DNA of 64,000 nucleotides from JAIEPW01 sp964471915 (GCA_964471915.1 CAYYID010000022.1:1-64000), one strand, 5' to 3'. Counted from the first letter of the stretch, positions 15,457 through 23,644 are shown. The notes: generated from the sequence alone by a model not told the origin. Program-made: numbers and translations.

Positions 15457-16149
15457 TCAGAGCCGCGCCAGTTCGGCGAGGTCCAGCCGGCCGGTGTAGA
15501 TCGCCATGCCCAGCGCGGCGTGCACGTTCATCTGCCGTAACGCGAGAATCTCGTCAATGGTGGTGATCCCGCCGGCCGCAGTGATCTCGTGCCCGGTGGC
15601 GGCGCGCAGCCGCCCGAACCACGCCAGATCGGTGCCCTGCAGCATGCCTTCCTTATCCACGTAGGTGCACAGAAAGCCCGAGCAGTAAGGCTCCAGATCG
15701 CGGATCACCTCTTCGGCGGTGACGTCGAGGGACTCCACCCAGCCTTTGACGACGATGCGCCCGTCCTTCGAGTCGAGCGCCATGTGGACCCGCTCGGGTC
15801 CGACCGCCGCGGCAATCGCCGCGAGCAGTTCGCGGTTAAGGCCCGACTTCGTGAACGCGGCGGTGCCCACGATCACCCGGTGCGCGCCCTGGTCGACGAG
15901 CTGCCGGGCGCGGGCGGCGTTGCGCACGCCGCCGCCGGCGCGGATCCGCGCGCGGGCGGCGAGCCAGGCGACGATCAGATCGTTCGCGCCTTTGCCCATC
16001 GCAGCGTCGAGGTCGATCACCTGGATCTCCGGGAACGCGGCGAAGCGCGCGAGCATCGCCTCCGGGGAGTCCCCCTCCAGCGCCTTTTCGCGGCCCTGGA
16101 CCAGCTGTACTACCTTGCCGTCCTGAAGATCGATGCAGGGGATGATCAT
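15457..16149 (-). CDS. hisA: Phosphoribosylformimino-AICAR ribotide isomerase HisA
   Basis: 230 residues. This (beta/alpha)8 isomerase of histidine synthesis converts ProFAR to PRFAR. The start is the ATG at 16149, giving the HisA N-terminus MIIPCIDLQDGKVVQLVQG with the catalytic Asp. The second-half motif VKGWVE and the phosphate-binding ITAAGGITT are present. It overlaps the end of hisF by 4 bp (ATGA), so it is the last gene of the his operon. Slightly shorter than the usual ~245 residues but complete. Confidence 0.96.
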   Translation of the reverse strand: MIIPCIDLQDGKVVQLVQGREKALEGDSPEAMLARFAAFPEIQVIDLDAAMGKGANDLIVAWLAARARIRAGGGVRNAARARQLVDQGAHRVIVGTAAFTKSGLNRELLAAIAAAVGPERVHMALDSKDGRIVVKGWVESLDVTAEEVIRDLEPYCSGFLCTYVDKEGMLQGTDLAWFGRLRAATGHEITAAGGITTIDEILALRQMNVHAALGMAIYTGRLDLAELARL

Positions 16150-16907
16150 GGGCGGACGGCCACTCCTTCGCCCGCCAGGTACTGCTTCAGGTCGCTGACG
16201 GTGTACGTGCCGAAGTGAAAGATGGACGCGGCGAGCGCGGCGTCGGCGCGCGCATCGCGGAACACGGCGGCGAAGTCCTCGGGGCGGCCCGCGCCGCCGC
16301 TGGCGATCACCGGGATCCCGGTGGCATCCACCACCGCCCGGGTCAGGGCGCCGTCGAAGCCGGTCTGCACGCCGTCGGTGTCCATGGAGGTGAGCAGGAT
16401 CTCGCCGGCGCCCAGCTTCTCCCCGCGCGCGGCCCACGCCACCGCGTCGGCTCCCTCATCGACTCGCCCGCCTTTGGTGAAGACGTTCCAGCCGGAGCCA
16501 TCAGCGCGGCGCCGCGCGTCGATGGCCAGCACGACCGCCTGCGCGCCGAACTCCTCGCTGAGTTCCGTGATCAGCTCCGGCCGGCGCACGGCGGCGGTGT
16601 TGACGCTGATCTTGTCGGCGCCCGAATGGATGATGCGGCGCGCGTCCTCCACCGACCGGATCCCTCCGCCGACGGTGAGCGGGATGAAGACCTCGCGCGC
16701 GGTGCGGCGCACGACGTCGACCAGCGTGTCGCGGCCGTCGCTGGAGGCCGTGATGTCGAGGAAGACAAGTTCGTCGGCGCCCTGCTCGTTGTAGCGCGCG
16801 GCGAGTTCCACGGGGTCGCCCGCATCTTTGAGGTTGACGAAGTTGACGCCCTTCACCACGCGGCCCGCGGTGACGTCGAGGCAGGGAATGATGCGCTTGG
16901 TCAACAT
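16146..16907 (-). CDS. hisF: Imidazole glycerol phosphate synthase cyclase subunit HisF
   Basis: 253 residues. It closes the imidazole ring using ammonia delivered by HisH. The start at 16907 gives MLTKRIIPCLDVTAGRVVKGVNF, with the catalytic Asp in CLDV. The second catalytic Asp is in ILLTSMDTDGVQTGFD, and the phosphate-binding loops VGGGIRSVED and IASGGAGRPEDF are present. The start overlaps the end of hisH by 7 bp and the stop overlaps hisA by 4 bp. HisH and HisF form a heterodimer, and their translational coupling fits that. Confidence 0.97.
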   Translation of the reverse strand: MLTKRIIPCLDVTAGRVVKGVNFVNLKDAGDPVELAARYNEQGADELVFLDITASSDGRDTLVDVVRRTAREVFIPLTVGGGIRSVEDARRIIHSGADKISVNTAAVRRPELITELSEEFGAQAVVLAIDARRRADGSGWNVFTKGGRVDEGADAVAWAARGEKLGAGEILLTSMDTDGVQTGFDGALTRAVVDATGIPVIASGGAGRPEDFAAVFRDARADAALAASIFHFGTYTVSDLKQYLAGEGVAVRP

Positions 16908-17500
16908 GGAAGTTGCGCGAAGTTGGCGACGATCCTCAAGCCGGCGGGTCCGGACTTTTCGGGATGGAACTGCACGCCGCAGATGTTGGCCTGCTCCACC
17001 ACGGCGCCGAAGGTGATCCCGTAGTCGCAACTGGCGGCCGTTTCGTCCCCCGCCGGCGCATAGTAGCTGTTGGCGAAGTAGACGAACGGGCGGTCGCCTA
17101 GCCCGGCAAGCAGGCGGGACTCGCGCCGCCGCGTCAGGTCGTTCCAGCCCATGTGCGGCACGCGGAGGCCGCCCTGGAAACGGCGGATCCGGCCGGGAAA
17201 CAGGCCGAGGCCGTTTTGTTCCGGCGCCTCTTCGCTGGCCTCATAGAGCGCCTGCATGCCGAGACAGATGCCGAGGAACGGCACGCCGGCGCGGATCCGC
17301 TCCACCAGGGGCCGCCGCAGGTCCAGTGCGTCGATCGCCCGCAGCATCTGTCCGAAGTGTCCCACGCCCGGCAGGATCAGACGGCGCGCCGCGGCCACCG
17401 CCGCGGGCTCCCGGGTGAGCGTGAACGGCGCGCCGGTGCGCTCGAGCGTGTTGCAGACGCTCTGCAGATTGCCCGCGCCGTAATCGACGATCGTGATCAC
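16901..17500 (-). CDS. hisH: Imidazole glycerol phosphate synthase glutaminase subunit HisH
   Basis: 199 residues, class I glutamine amidotransferase. The GTG at 17500 gives the canonical start VITIVDYGAGNLQSV. The nucleophile Cys is in GVPFLGICLGMQALYE, and the His-Glu of the triad is in GVQFHPEKSG. The GTGA overlap with hisB (4 bp) fixes the start better than the longer reading, which adds an unconserved extension. The stop overlaps hisF by 7 bp. Confidence 0.97.
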   Translation of the reverse strand: MITIVDYGAGNLQSVCNTLERTGAPFTLTREPAAVAAARRLILPGVGHFGQMLRAIDALDLRRPLVERIRAGVPFLGICLGMQALYEASEEAPEQNGLGLFPGRIRRFQGGLRVPHMGWNDLTRRRESRLLAGLGDRPFVYFANSYYAPAGDETAASCDYGITFGAVVEQANICGVQFHPEKSGPAGLRIVANFAQLPC

Positions 17501-18093
17501 AGCAGGCCCTTGGTGGACGGGAGCTGCCCGCGCAGGCTCGCGTCGCGTGAGCAGGCGAACTTCATCGCGCGCGCGAAGCACTTGAAAATGGCTTCCACCT
17601 TGTGGTGGTTCGAGCGCCCGTACAGGACCTTGGCATGCAGGTTCGCGCCCGCGTGCGCCGTGAATCCGCCGAAGAAGTCCTCTAGCAGTTCGCTTTGCAG
17701 GTCCCCGACCAGGCGCGTCTTTACCAGATCCTTGTAGACCAGCGCGGGCCGCCCGCTGAGGTCGACGGCCACCACCGCCAGCGTTTCGTCCATGGGCATC
17801 ACGAAGTAGCCGGCGCGGTTGATCCCCCGGCGGTCGCCGAGCGCCTGCGCGAAGAGCTGGCCCAGCACGATGCCGCAGTCCTCCACCGTGTGGTGCTGGT
17901 CGACGTCGAGGTCGCCGGCGGCGTGCAGCTTCAGGTTGAAGCCGCCATGCTTCGTGAACAGCTCCAGCATGTGATCAAGGAACCGGACACCCGTCCGCAC
18001 GTCGTAGCGGCCGGCGCCTTCGAGCGCGAGCGTGCCCCGGATCTGCGTCTCGCGCGTGTCGCGAGCCACTGCCGCCTTGCGGACCCGGCTCAC
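17497..18093 (-). CDS. hisB: Imidazoleglycerol-phosphate dehydratase HisB
   Basis: 198 residues, monofunctional dehydratase (no N-terminal phosphatase domain). Diagnostic metal-binding motifs are RFLDHMLELFTKHGG, DVDQHHTVEDCGIVLG and the second-half KVLYGRSNHHKVEAIFK. It uses Mn to convert IGP to imidazole-acetol phosphate. The start overlaps the end of the HAD gene by 4 bp and the stop overlaps hisH by 4 bp. Confidence 0.97.
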   Translation of the reverse strand: MSRVRKAAVARDTRETQIRGTLALEGAGRYDVRTGVRFLDHMLELFTKHGGFNLKLHAAGDLDVDQHHTVEDCGIVLGQLFAQALGDRRGINRAGYFVMPMDETLAVVAVDLSGRPALVYKDLVKTRLVGDLQSELLEDFFGGFTAHAGANLHAKVLYGRSNHHKVEAIFKCFARAMKFACSRDASLRGQLPSTKGLL

Positions 18094-18764
18094 AGGACCT
18101 CCTCAAGCTGGTTGATGTTCTCGACCACCGCCCGGGCGCTCTCGGCGCGGAACAGGGCCAGCAGGTCGTCGCGGCGCGAGTGCGCGGCCGCCGCCACGCC
18201 GATGAACGGCACCCCGGCCGCCGAGGCGCTGCGCGCGTCGTCCACGGTGTCGCCGACGTAGACGATCCCGCGGCCCGGGTGCGCGGCGGCGATCTTTTGC
18301 AGGCCCTCGGGATCGGGCTTCGGCCGCGTAACGTCGTCCGCGCACACGATCGGCCCGAACGCGAGGTCCGGTGCGAACCGGCGCAAGGTGATGTCGGCCT
18401 CCAGCCGCAGTCTCCCCGTGAAGATGCCGAGCTGGAAGCGCGCGCTCAGCCGGTCGAGCAATCCTTCCGCGGGGAACCAGCGCTCCCGCGTGATCAGCCC
18501 GTCGCCGTTCTCGCCCAGGAAGATCCGGTTGAAGCGGTCGATCACGTCGTCATACGGCACCGCGACGCCGAGGTCGTGGGCGATCTTCTGCGACAGCGCC
18601 CAGTCGTTGTTCCAGCCGCCCTGATTCTTGTACTGCTGGATCCGGTCGCGCGTGATCTGCTGTCCGGTGAAGTGCAGCACGGTCTGGACAATGGACTCGC
18701 GGTAGCTCTCCGAGACTTCGGTGAGCACGCCGTCCATGTCGAAAATCAGAAGCTCTTTCGCCAC
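18090..18764 (-). CDS. HAD-superfamily hydrolase in the his operon, candidate histidinol-phosphatase
   Basis: 224 residues from a GTG at 18764 (VAKELLIFDMDGVLTEVSESY). Motif I is DMDGVL with the nucleophilic and acid/base Asp; motif II is in LGIFTGRLR; the motif III Lys lies in VTRPKPDPEGL; motif IV is VGDTVDDARSA. This is a subfamily IA HAD phosphatase. It sits between hisC and hisB, overlapping hisC by 19 bp and hisB by 4 bp. No other histidinol-phosphate phosphatase is in the operon and HisB is monofunctional, so it is the best candidate for that step. The role is an inference from context. Confidence 0.88.
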   Translation of the reverse strand: MAKELLIFDMDGVLTEVSESYRESIVQTVLHFTGQQITRDRIQQYKNQGGWNNDWALSQKIAHDLGVAVPYDDVIDRFNRIFLGENGDGLITRERWFPAEGLLDRLSARFQLGIFTGRLRLEADITLRRFAPDLAFGPIVCADDVTRPKPDPEGLQKIAAAHPGRGIVYVGDTVDDARSASAAGVPFIGVAAAAHSRRDDLLALFRAESARAVVENINQLEEVL

Positions 18765-19807
18765 AGGTCCTCCAGTTCGGCCAGGAAGCGCTCCGCCTGC
18801 GCGACGGTTCCCGCGGTGACGCGGACGCACCCGGCGACCTCGTAGCTGCGGTCCCGCACCAGCACGCCGCGCCGCCGCAGCTCGTCGCGAATCGGGATGG
18901 CGCGTTCGCCCGCCTGGAACAAAACGAAATTCGCCTGGCTCGGAAACCAGCGGATGCCGAGGCGGGTAAGTCCTTCACAGATGCGCCCGCGCGCGGCCAG
19001 CGCCTCGCGGACATAGTTCGCCGTGTAGGCGGGGTCCCGCACCGCGGCGCGCGCGGCCAGCGCGGCCAGGGCGTTCACCGAATACGGCGATTGCGCCTTG
19101 CGGAGGTAGGCCATGTTCGCGGCCTGCGAGAACAGGCACCCGCAGCGCATCGCGGCCATGCCGTATGCCTTCGAGAACGTGCGGCTGACGAACAGGTTCG
19201 GATGTCCGGCGAGCCGGGGCAGCATCGTCACGCCGGAGAACTCGAAATACGCCTCGTCGACCAGCACGGCGGCCTGCGGCGCGGCGGCGAGCAGCTCGCC
19301 GAGCACGTCGACGGACGTTCCCGTGCCCGTCGGGTTGCTCGGATTGCCGAGCAGCACGGCGCGGGTGCGGGGCGTGAGCGCGGCGCGCAACTCATTGTCA
19401 GGAAACGACAGGCCGGTCCGAAACGGGATCTCGCGGACCTCGGCGCCGGCCAGCTCCGCATAGAACTTGTACATCGCGTAAGACGGCTGGAGGATCAGCA
19501 CTTCGTCGCCGTCGTCCACATACGTGTTCACCAGCACCTGGATCGCCTCGTCGGTGCCGTTGGTGAGCTGCACTTCGCCGCTCGCGACCCCGAAGAACGC
19601 CGCCAGCTCGGCCACGGCGTCCTCGTACTCGGGATACAGCGTCAACATCTCGGCGTTCAGCTTTTCCCGGAGAAAGTCGATCACCGCCGGCGAGCAGCCG
19701 AGTGTGTTCTCGTTGAAGTCGAGCCGCAGTTTGCCGGCGCGGCCGCTGCTCGGCGGATGATAGGGCGCCATGCGGACCACGGACGGGCGCGGCACCGGGT
19801 TATTCAT
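18746..19807 (-). CDS. hisC: Histidinol-phosphate aminotransferase HisC
   Basis: 353 residues, fold-type I PLP aminotransferase. Motifs seen: LDFNENTLGCSP near the N-terminus, LTNGTDEAIQVLVNTYVDDGDEVL, GNPSNPTGT, DEAYFEFSG and the PLP-lysine block SRTFSKAYGMAAMRCG, followed by the C-terminal phosphate-contacting Arg region. It converts imidazole-acetol phosphate to histidinol phosphate. The start overlaps the end of hisD by 8 bp and the stop overlaps the HAD gene by 19 bp. Confidence 0.95.
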   Translation of the reverse strand: MNNPVPRPSVVRMAPYHPPSSGRAGKLRLDFNENTLGCSPAVIDFLREKLNAEMLTLYPEYEDAVAELAAFFGVASGEVQLTNGTDEAIQVLVNTYVDDGDEVLILQPSYAMYKFYAELAGAEVREIPFRTGLSFPDNELRAALTPRTRAVLLGNPSNPTGTGTSVDVLGELLAAAPQAAVLVDEAYFEFSGVTMLPRLAGHPNLFVSRTFSKAYGMAAMRCGCLFSQAANMAYLRKAQSPYSVNALAALAARAAVRDPAYTANYVREALAARGRICEGLTRLGIRWFPSQANFVLFQAGERAIPIRDELRRRGVLVRDRSYEVAGCVRVTAGTVAQAERFLAELEDLWRKSF

Positions 19808-21041
19808 GCCGCACCTCCACGGAGCGCGCGTGCGCCTCCAATCCTTCGGCGCGGGCGAGCGTCGTAATGGCCGGCGTCAGTTGCTTCAGGCCCGCCAGGG
19901 TGAGCTCCTGCACGGAGATCACCTTGACGAAATCCGCGGCGGACAGGCCCGCGCGCAGGCGCGCGACGCCCGAAGTCGGCAGGACGTGGTTCGGACCCGA
20001 GGCGTAGTCGCCCGCGGCCTCCGGGCTGGCCGGGCCCAGAAAGACGCTGCCCGCGTTGTCGATTTCGTTCAGCAGGTCCGGCTCATGCAGCGACAGATGT
20101 TCGGGCGCCAGCCGGTTCGAGAACGCCACCGCCTGCTCCATGGCGTCCACCACGACGATGGCGCTATTGCGTTCGATCGCCTCCCGCGCCACGGGAGCCG
20201 TGGGCAGCGTTTCGAGCTGCTTTTCCAGCTCCGTCGCGACCGCTTCGGCCAGCGTCCGCGACGTGGTGAGCAGCACGGCTGAGGCGTCGGTATCGTGCTC
20301 GGCCTGCGCGAGCATGTCGGCGGCGATCCAGCGGGGATTGCCCGCCCGGGCGATGATCAGGATCTCCGTCGGTCCGGCCACGAAGTCGATGCCGGTTTCG
20401 CCGGCCACCAGCTTCTTCGCCGCCGCGACGTAGATGTTGCCGGGACCCACGATTCGTTCGACGCGCGGCACGGACTCCGTCCCGTAGGCCAGCGCGGCGA
20501 TCGCCTGCGCGCCGCCCAGCCGGAACACGTTCGGCACCTGAAAACGCGCCGCCAGCGCCAGCGTCTCCGGGCTGGGCTTCGGCGACGCGACGCAGATGTT
20601 CCGCACGCCGGCCACCTGCGCCGGGATCACGCACATCAACAGCGTTGACGGCAGCGGGTAGCGCCCGGCGGGCACGTACGCGCCCATCGAATCGAGCGGC
20701 CGGACAATCTGCCCCAGGCGTCGACCGCCGGGATAGTCGGTCATCCCGCTCACGGGCAGTTGCGTCCGGGCGTAGTCCTCGATGTTGCGGGAGGCGACTT
20801 CCACCGCGTCGAGAAATGCCGCGGGCATGGCGGCGAGCGCGGCTTCGCAGGCCGCGCGCGGCACCGCGAACTCGCCGCCCGCGAACCCGTCGAAACGCGC
20901 GGCGTACTCGCGCAGCGCCGCGTCGCCGCGCTCGCGCACCGCCGCGAGAATCGGGGCCACGGCGCGTTCGGCTTCTTCCAGGCGCAGCGCCTTGCGCACC
21001 AGCAATGATTGCGCTTCCGCGTAAGGGAGGATCCGGATCAT
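19800..21041 (-). CDS. hisD: Histidinol dehydrogenase HisD
   Basis: 413 residues, zinc- and NAD-dependent enzyme of the last two steps of histidine synthesis. Recognisable blocks are GAYVPAGRYPLPSTLLM, GGAQAIAALAYGTESVP, GPGNIYVAAAKKLV, the active-site stretch AGPTEILIIA, MLAQAEHDTDASAVLLT and APEHLSLHEPD. Length is normal for the family. The gene lies 4 bp after the end of hisG and overlaps hisC by 8 bp. Confidence 0.97.
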   Translation of the reverse strand: MIRILPYAEAQSLLVRKALRLEEAERAVAPILAAVRERGDAALREYAARFDGFAGGEFAVPRAACEAALAAMPAAFLDAVEVASRNIEDYARTQLPVSGMTDYPGGRRLGQIVRPLDSMGAYVPAGRYPLPSTLLMCVIPAQVAGVRNICVASPKPSPETLALAARFQVPNVFRLGGAQAIAALAYGTESVPRVERIVGPGNIYVAAAKKLVAGETGIDFVAGPTEILIIARAGNPRWIAADMLAQAEHDTDASAVLLTTSRTLAEAVATELEKQLETLPTAPVAREAIERNSAIVVVDAMEQAVAFSNRLAPEHLSLHEPDLLNEIDNAGSVFLGPASPEAAGDYASGPNHVLPTSGVARLRAGLSAADFVKVISVQELTLAGLKQLTPAITTLARAEGLEAHARSVEVRHE

Positions 21042-21045
21042 GGCG

Positions 21046-21918
21046 TTACATCACGATCTTGTTCAGCGGATACTCGACGATCCCCTGCGCCCCGGCCTTC
21101 TTCAGCTTCGGGATGATGTTGCGCACCGTGGATTCGTCCAGGATCGTGTTCACCGCCAGCCAGTCGCCCGTGCTCAGCGGCGAGATGGTCGGATTCTTCA
21201 GCGCGGGCAGCACCGCGAGCACCGCCGCCAGGTCCGCCTTCTGCACGTTCAGCATCAGGCCGACCTTGCCCAGCGCATTGATCGCCCCTTCGAGCAGCAT
21301 GCGGATATCTTCCAGCTTGTGCCGCTTGAAGTCGTCCTTCCACGAGGCGACGTTCGCGATCAGTTGCGTGTTCGATTCCAGCAGCGTCTCAACGATGCGC
21401 AACTTGTTCGCCCGCAATGACGACCCGGTCTCCGTCACCTCGACGATCGCGTCGGCGAGCACCGGCGGCTTCACTTCCGTGGCGCCCCACGAGAACTCGA
21501 CCTTGGCCGTCACGCCGTGCTGCGCCAGCCACTGCTTCGTGAACCCGACCAACTCGGTCGCGATGATCTTGCCTTCCAGGTCCTTCACGCCGTGGATCGC
21601 CGAGTTCTCCGGCGCGGCCAGCACCCAGCGGACCTTGCCGAAGCTCTGCTTCGAATAGACGAGGTCCGCCACCTTGTGCACCGTGGCGCCGGTCTCCATG
21701 ATCCAATCGAGTCCGGTGAGCCCCGCGTCGAGCACGCCGTCTTCGACATAGCGCGCCATCTCCTGCGCGCGGATCAGCATGCACTCGATCTCCGGGTCGT
21801 CGATGGCCGGAAAGTACGACCGGGTACTGACCGTAATGTTAAAGCCCGCGCGGCGGAATAAGTCGACTGTCGCGTTCTCCAGGCTGCCCTTGGGAATGCC
21901 GAGCTTCAGCTTGCTCAT
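21046..21918 (-). CDS. hisG: ATP phosphoribosyltransferase HisG, long form
   Basis: 290 residues, first and committed step of histidine synthesis. It begins LKLGIPKGSLENATVDLFRRAG and has the periplasmic-binding-like fold with DAGLTGLDWI and the PRPP site near IVEVTETGSSLRAN. The length and the C-terminal ~75 residues (ISPLSTGDWLAVNTILDE, VRNIIPKLKKAGAQGIVEYPLNKIV) correspond to the ACT-like regulatory domain of the long, HisZ-independent form, so feedback by histidine is expected. The start overlaps the end of hisI by 4 bp. Confidence 0.96.
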   Translation of the reverse strand: MSKLKLGIPKGSLENATVDLFRRAGFNITVSTRSYFPAIDDPEIECMLIRAQEMARYVEDGVLDAGLTGLDWIMETGATVHKVADLVYSKQSFGKVRWVLAAPENSAIHGVKDLEGKIIATELVGFTKQWLAQHGVTAKVEFSWGATEVKPPVLADAIVEVTETGSSLRANKLRIVETLLESNTQLIANVASWKDDFKRHKLEDIRMLLEGAINALGKVGLMLNVQKADLAAVLAVLPALKNPTISPLSTGDWLAVNTILDESTVRNIIPKLKKAGAQGIVEYPLNKIVM

Positions 21919-22295
21919 TGCGCGCCTCCGTAGACCGACGCCGGGTCATAGACCTTGCTCTCGTTCTCGATCCAGGCCCCCTGGTCGAGCTTGCGGAAGA
22001 AGCAGCTCCGGTATCCTTCGTGGCACACGCCCGGCCCGAGCGCTTCTACCTGCACCAGCACGGTGTCGAAGTCGCAGTCCGTCGTGATCTCCTTCACCAC
22101 CAGGCGATGGCCGGAACTCTCGCCCTTGGTCCACAGCTTGTTGCGGCTGCGGCTGAAGAACGTCACGTTGCCGGTTTCCACGGTCTTCTGGAACGCGGCG
22201 TCGTTCATGAATCCCACCATCAGGACCCGCCCGGTGGCCGCGTCCTGCACCACGGCGGGCAGCAGTCCGTCGAGCTTCGAGTAATCCAGCTTCAT
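21915..22295 (-). CDS. hisI: Phosphoribosyl-AMP cyclohydrolase HisI (no HisE domain)
   Basis: 126 residues from the ATG at 22295; a TTG six bases upstream is a weaker alternative. Motifs are DAATGRVLMVGFMNDAAF, TFFSRSRNKLWTKGESSGH, the Asp/Cys metal cluster TTDCDFDTVLVQVEALGPGVCHEGYRSCFF. The protein ends shortly afterwards, so the pyrophosphohydrolase HisE domain often fused to it is absent. AGGA lies 10 nt upstream of the ATG. It is the first structural gene after the histidine leader and terminator. Confidence 0.95.
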   Translation of the reverse strand: MKLDYSKLDGLLPAVVQDAATGRVLMVGFMNDAAFQKTVETGNVTFFSRSRNKLWTKGESSGHRLVVKEITTDCDFDTVLVQVEALGPGVCHEGYRSCFFRKLDQGAWIENESKVYDPASVYGGAQ

Positions 22296-22320
22296 GCGCA
22301 AGTCATCCTAAAAATCGAAT

Positions 22321-22349
22321 GGCCCGCGGGCGTCTTGCGCCGGCGGGCC
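22321..22349 (-). terminator. Attenuator terminator of the his operon
   Basis: Read on the minus strand, GGCCCGC (22343-22349) pairs with GCGGGCC (22321-22327). After a C-C mismatch, GGCG pairs with CGCC around a CAAGA loop. ATTCGATTTTTA follows. This is an intrinsic terminator between the histidine leader peptide and hisI. Upstream, minus-strand GCGCCGG (22388-22394), just after the His codons, can pair with CCGGCGC (22337-22343) in the terminator's 5' arm, a possible antiterminator. Confidence 0.8.
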
Positions 22350-22377
22350 GTTTCTCTTCGAAACCAGTCGAGTGGTT
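22350..22377 (-). promoter_or_regulatory. Mutually exclusive leader hairpins
   Basis: AACCA/TGGTT (22373-22377 with 22362-22366) and GTTTC/GAAAC (22360-22364 with 22350-22354) are two short hairpins that share bases 22362-22364, so only one can form. The first includes the end of the leader peptide reading frame. They could form pause or switch structures in attenuation. Confidence 0.45.
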
Positions 22378-22441
22378 ACGCGGCAGCCCGGCGCGGCGCA
22401 TGATGGCCGTGGTGATGATGATGCCGGGGCGCGAACAACAT
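22376..22441 (-). CDS. hisL: Histidine leader peptide (21 aa, HHHHHGHH)
   Basis: A 21-codon ORF, ATG at 22441 to TAA at 22376, encodes a peptide with seven histidines in an eight-residue run (HHHHHGHH) flanked by Arg/Pro/Ala residues. Placed between a promoter and an intrinsic terminator directly before hisI, it is a textbook translational attenuator. When charged His-tRNA is scarce the ribosome stalls on the run of CAT/CAC codons and the terminator is avoided. The -10 ends 8 nt before the ATG, so the leader itself appears almost leaderless. The reading frame and His run are seen directly; the regulation is inferred. Confidence 0.88.
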   Translation of the reverse strand: MLFAPRHHHHHGHHAPRRAAA

Positions 22442-22449
22442 GAACCTAA

Positions 22450-22478
22450 AGGTTATCAGATCGCGAGCGCCTGATCAA
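22450..22478 (-). promoter_or_regulatory. his operon promoter (TTGATC-17-TAACCT)
   Basis: On the minus strand TTGATC (22473-22478) and TAACCT (22450-22455) are separated by exactly 17 nt. The -10 begins immediately after the TGA stop of the upstream PLP gene, so the promoter lies inside that gene's 3' end. Transcription would start at about 22443, next to the leader ATG. Confidence 0.65.
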
Positions 22479-23637
22479 GATCCGCGACGATATCTTCGCA
22501 GGCCTCGATGCCGATGGAGAGGCGCACCAGCCCGTCGCCGATGCCGAGCCTCCGCCGCTGCGCGGGCGCCAGGTCGCGATGCGAGGAGATCGCCGGATAC
22601 AGCACCATCGTGTGCACGTCGCCGAGCGACGTGGTCCGCACGATCATCCGCAGGCGGTCCATGAACCGCAGCACTTCGGCGCGGCCCGCGTCCCGCAGCT
22701 CGATGCTCAGCATCGCGCCGAACTTTCCCGGCGCGAACAGCCGTTCGATGGTCGCGCGGTCCGGATGCTCCGGGCAGTCCGGGAAGTACACCCGCGCGAC
22801 GCGCGGATGCGCCCGCAGCCACGCGGCCACCGTCACCGCGTTGGCGCACTGCCGCTCGAAGCGCAGGGCCAGCGTCTTGATGCCGCGCATGGTCAAGTAG
22901 CTTTCGAACGGGCTCATCACCGGGCCGATGTTGCGCATGATCTGGATGATCGTCTCCAGATGTGCCGCATCCGCCGCGACGATGCCGCCCAGCACGTCGC
23001 CGTGTCCGGAGAGATACTTTGTCGCGCTGTGGACCACGACGTTCGCGCCGCGCTCCAGCGGACGCACCAGCAGCGGCGTGGCGAAGGTGCTGTCGACGAG
23101 CAGCGGCACCTCCGCCGCGCGCGTAATCTCCGCGATCCGGTCGAGCGGCGCCACGCGGAGCAGGGGATTCGACACCGTCTCCAGCAGCACCGCCCCCGGT
23201 TTCTGCGCCGCCACCGCGGCCGCCACCGCGTCCGGGTCGCAGATGTCGACGAAGGTCGTCTCCACGCCCATCGGCTCCAGGATCGAGAGCAGCAGCTTCG
23301 TCGTGGCGCCGTAAAGCATGTTCGCCGCCACCACGCGCTTGCGCCGGTCGAGCAGCGTCGCGCGCAGCGCGATGTCGAGCGCGGCCATGCCCGACGCGCA
23401 CGCCCGCGCCCCGGCGGCCGATTCGAGCGCCGCCACCAATTCTTCCAGCGCCAGCGTCGTCGGATTGTCATACCTGGCGTAGGACGGCCCGGCGACTTCC
23501 CGCGCGAACACGCGGTCCAGTTCCTCGGTGGTGTCGTAGAAATAGCTCGCCGCGGTGTAGATAGGCGTCGTCACCGGCACGTAGTTGCCGGCCTTGCGGC
23601 GGTCGCCGGTGTGCACCACTTGCGATTCGGGTTTCAT
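22456..23637 (-). CDS. Cys/Met-metabolism PLP-dependent enzyme (cystathionine gamma-synthase / sulfhydrylase family)
   Basis: 393 residues. N-terminal TPIYTAASYFYDTTEELDRVF and SYARYDNPTTLALEELVAALE, then ACASGMAALDIAL, the PLP lysine block VVVHSATKYLSGHGDVLGGIVA, and GPVMSPFESYLTMRGIKTLALR are hallmarks of the MetB/MetC/MetZ family. Whether it makes cystathionine, homocysteine or cleaves a sulfur amino acid cannot be told from sequence alone. It lies 7 bp downstream of cysS on the same strand, which fits a sulfur amino acid role. Its last bases contain the his promoter. Confidence 0.9.
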   Translation of the reverse strand: MKPESQVVHTGDRRKAGNYVPVTTPIYTAASYFYDTTEELDRVFAREVAGPSYARYDNPTTLALEELVAALESAAGARACASGMAALDIALRATLLDRRKRVVAANMLYGATTKLLLSILEPMGVETTFVDICDPDAVAAAVAAQKPGAVLLETVSNPLLRVAPLDRIAEITRAAEVPLLVDSTFATPLLVRPLERGANVVVHSATKYLSGHGDVLGGIVAADAAHLETIIQIMRNIGPVMSPFESYLTMRGIKTLALRFERQCANAVTVAAWLRAHPRVARVYFPDCPEHPDRATIERLFAPGKFGAMLSIELRDAGRAEVLRFMDRLRMIVRTTSLGDVHTMVLYPAISSHRDLAPAQRRRLGIGDGLVRLSIGIEACEDIVADLDQALAI

Positions 23638-23644
23638 GCTGCGG

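Noticed and set aside
15457..16437. Long N-terminal extension of HisA
   Set aside because: The extra 96 residues lie over hisF and are not conserved; the ATGA overlap fixes the start at 16149.
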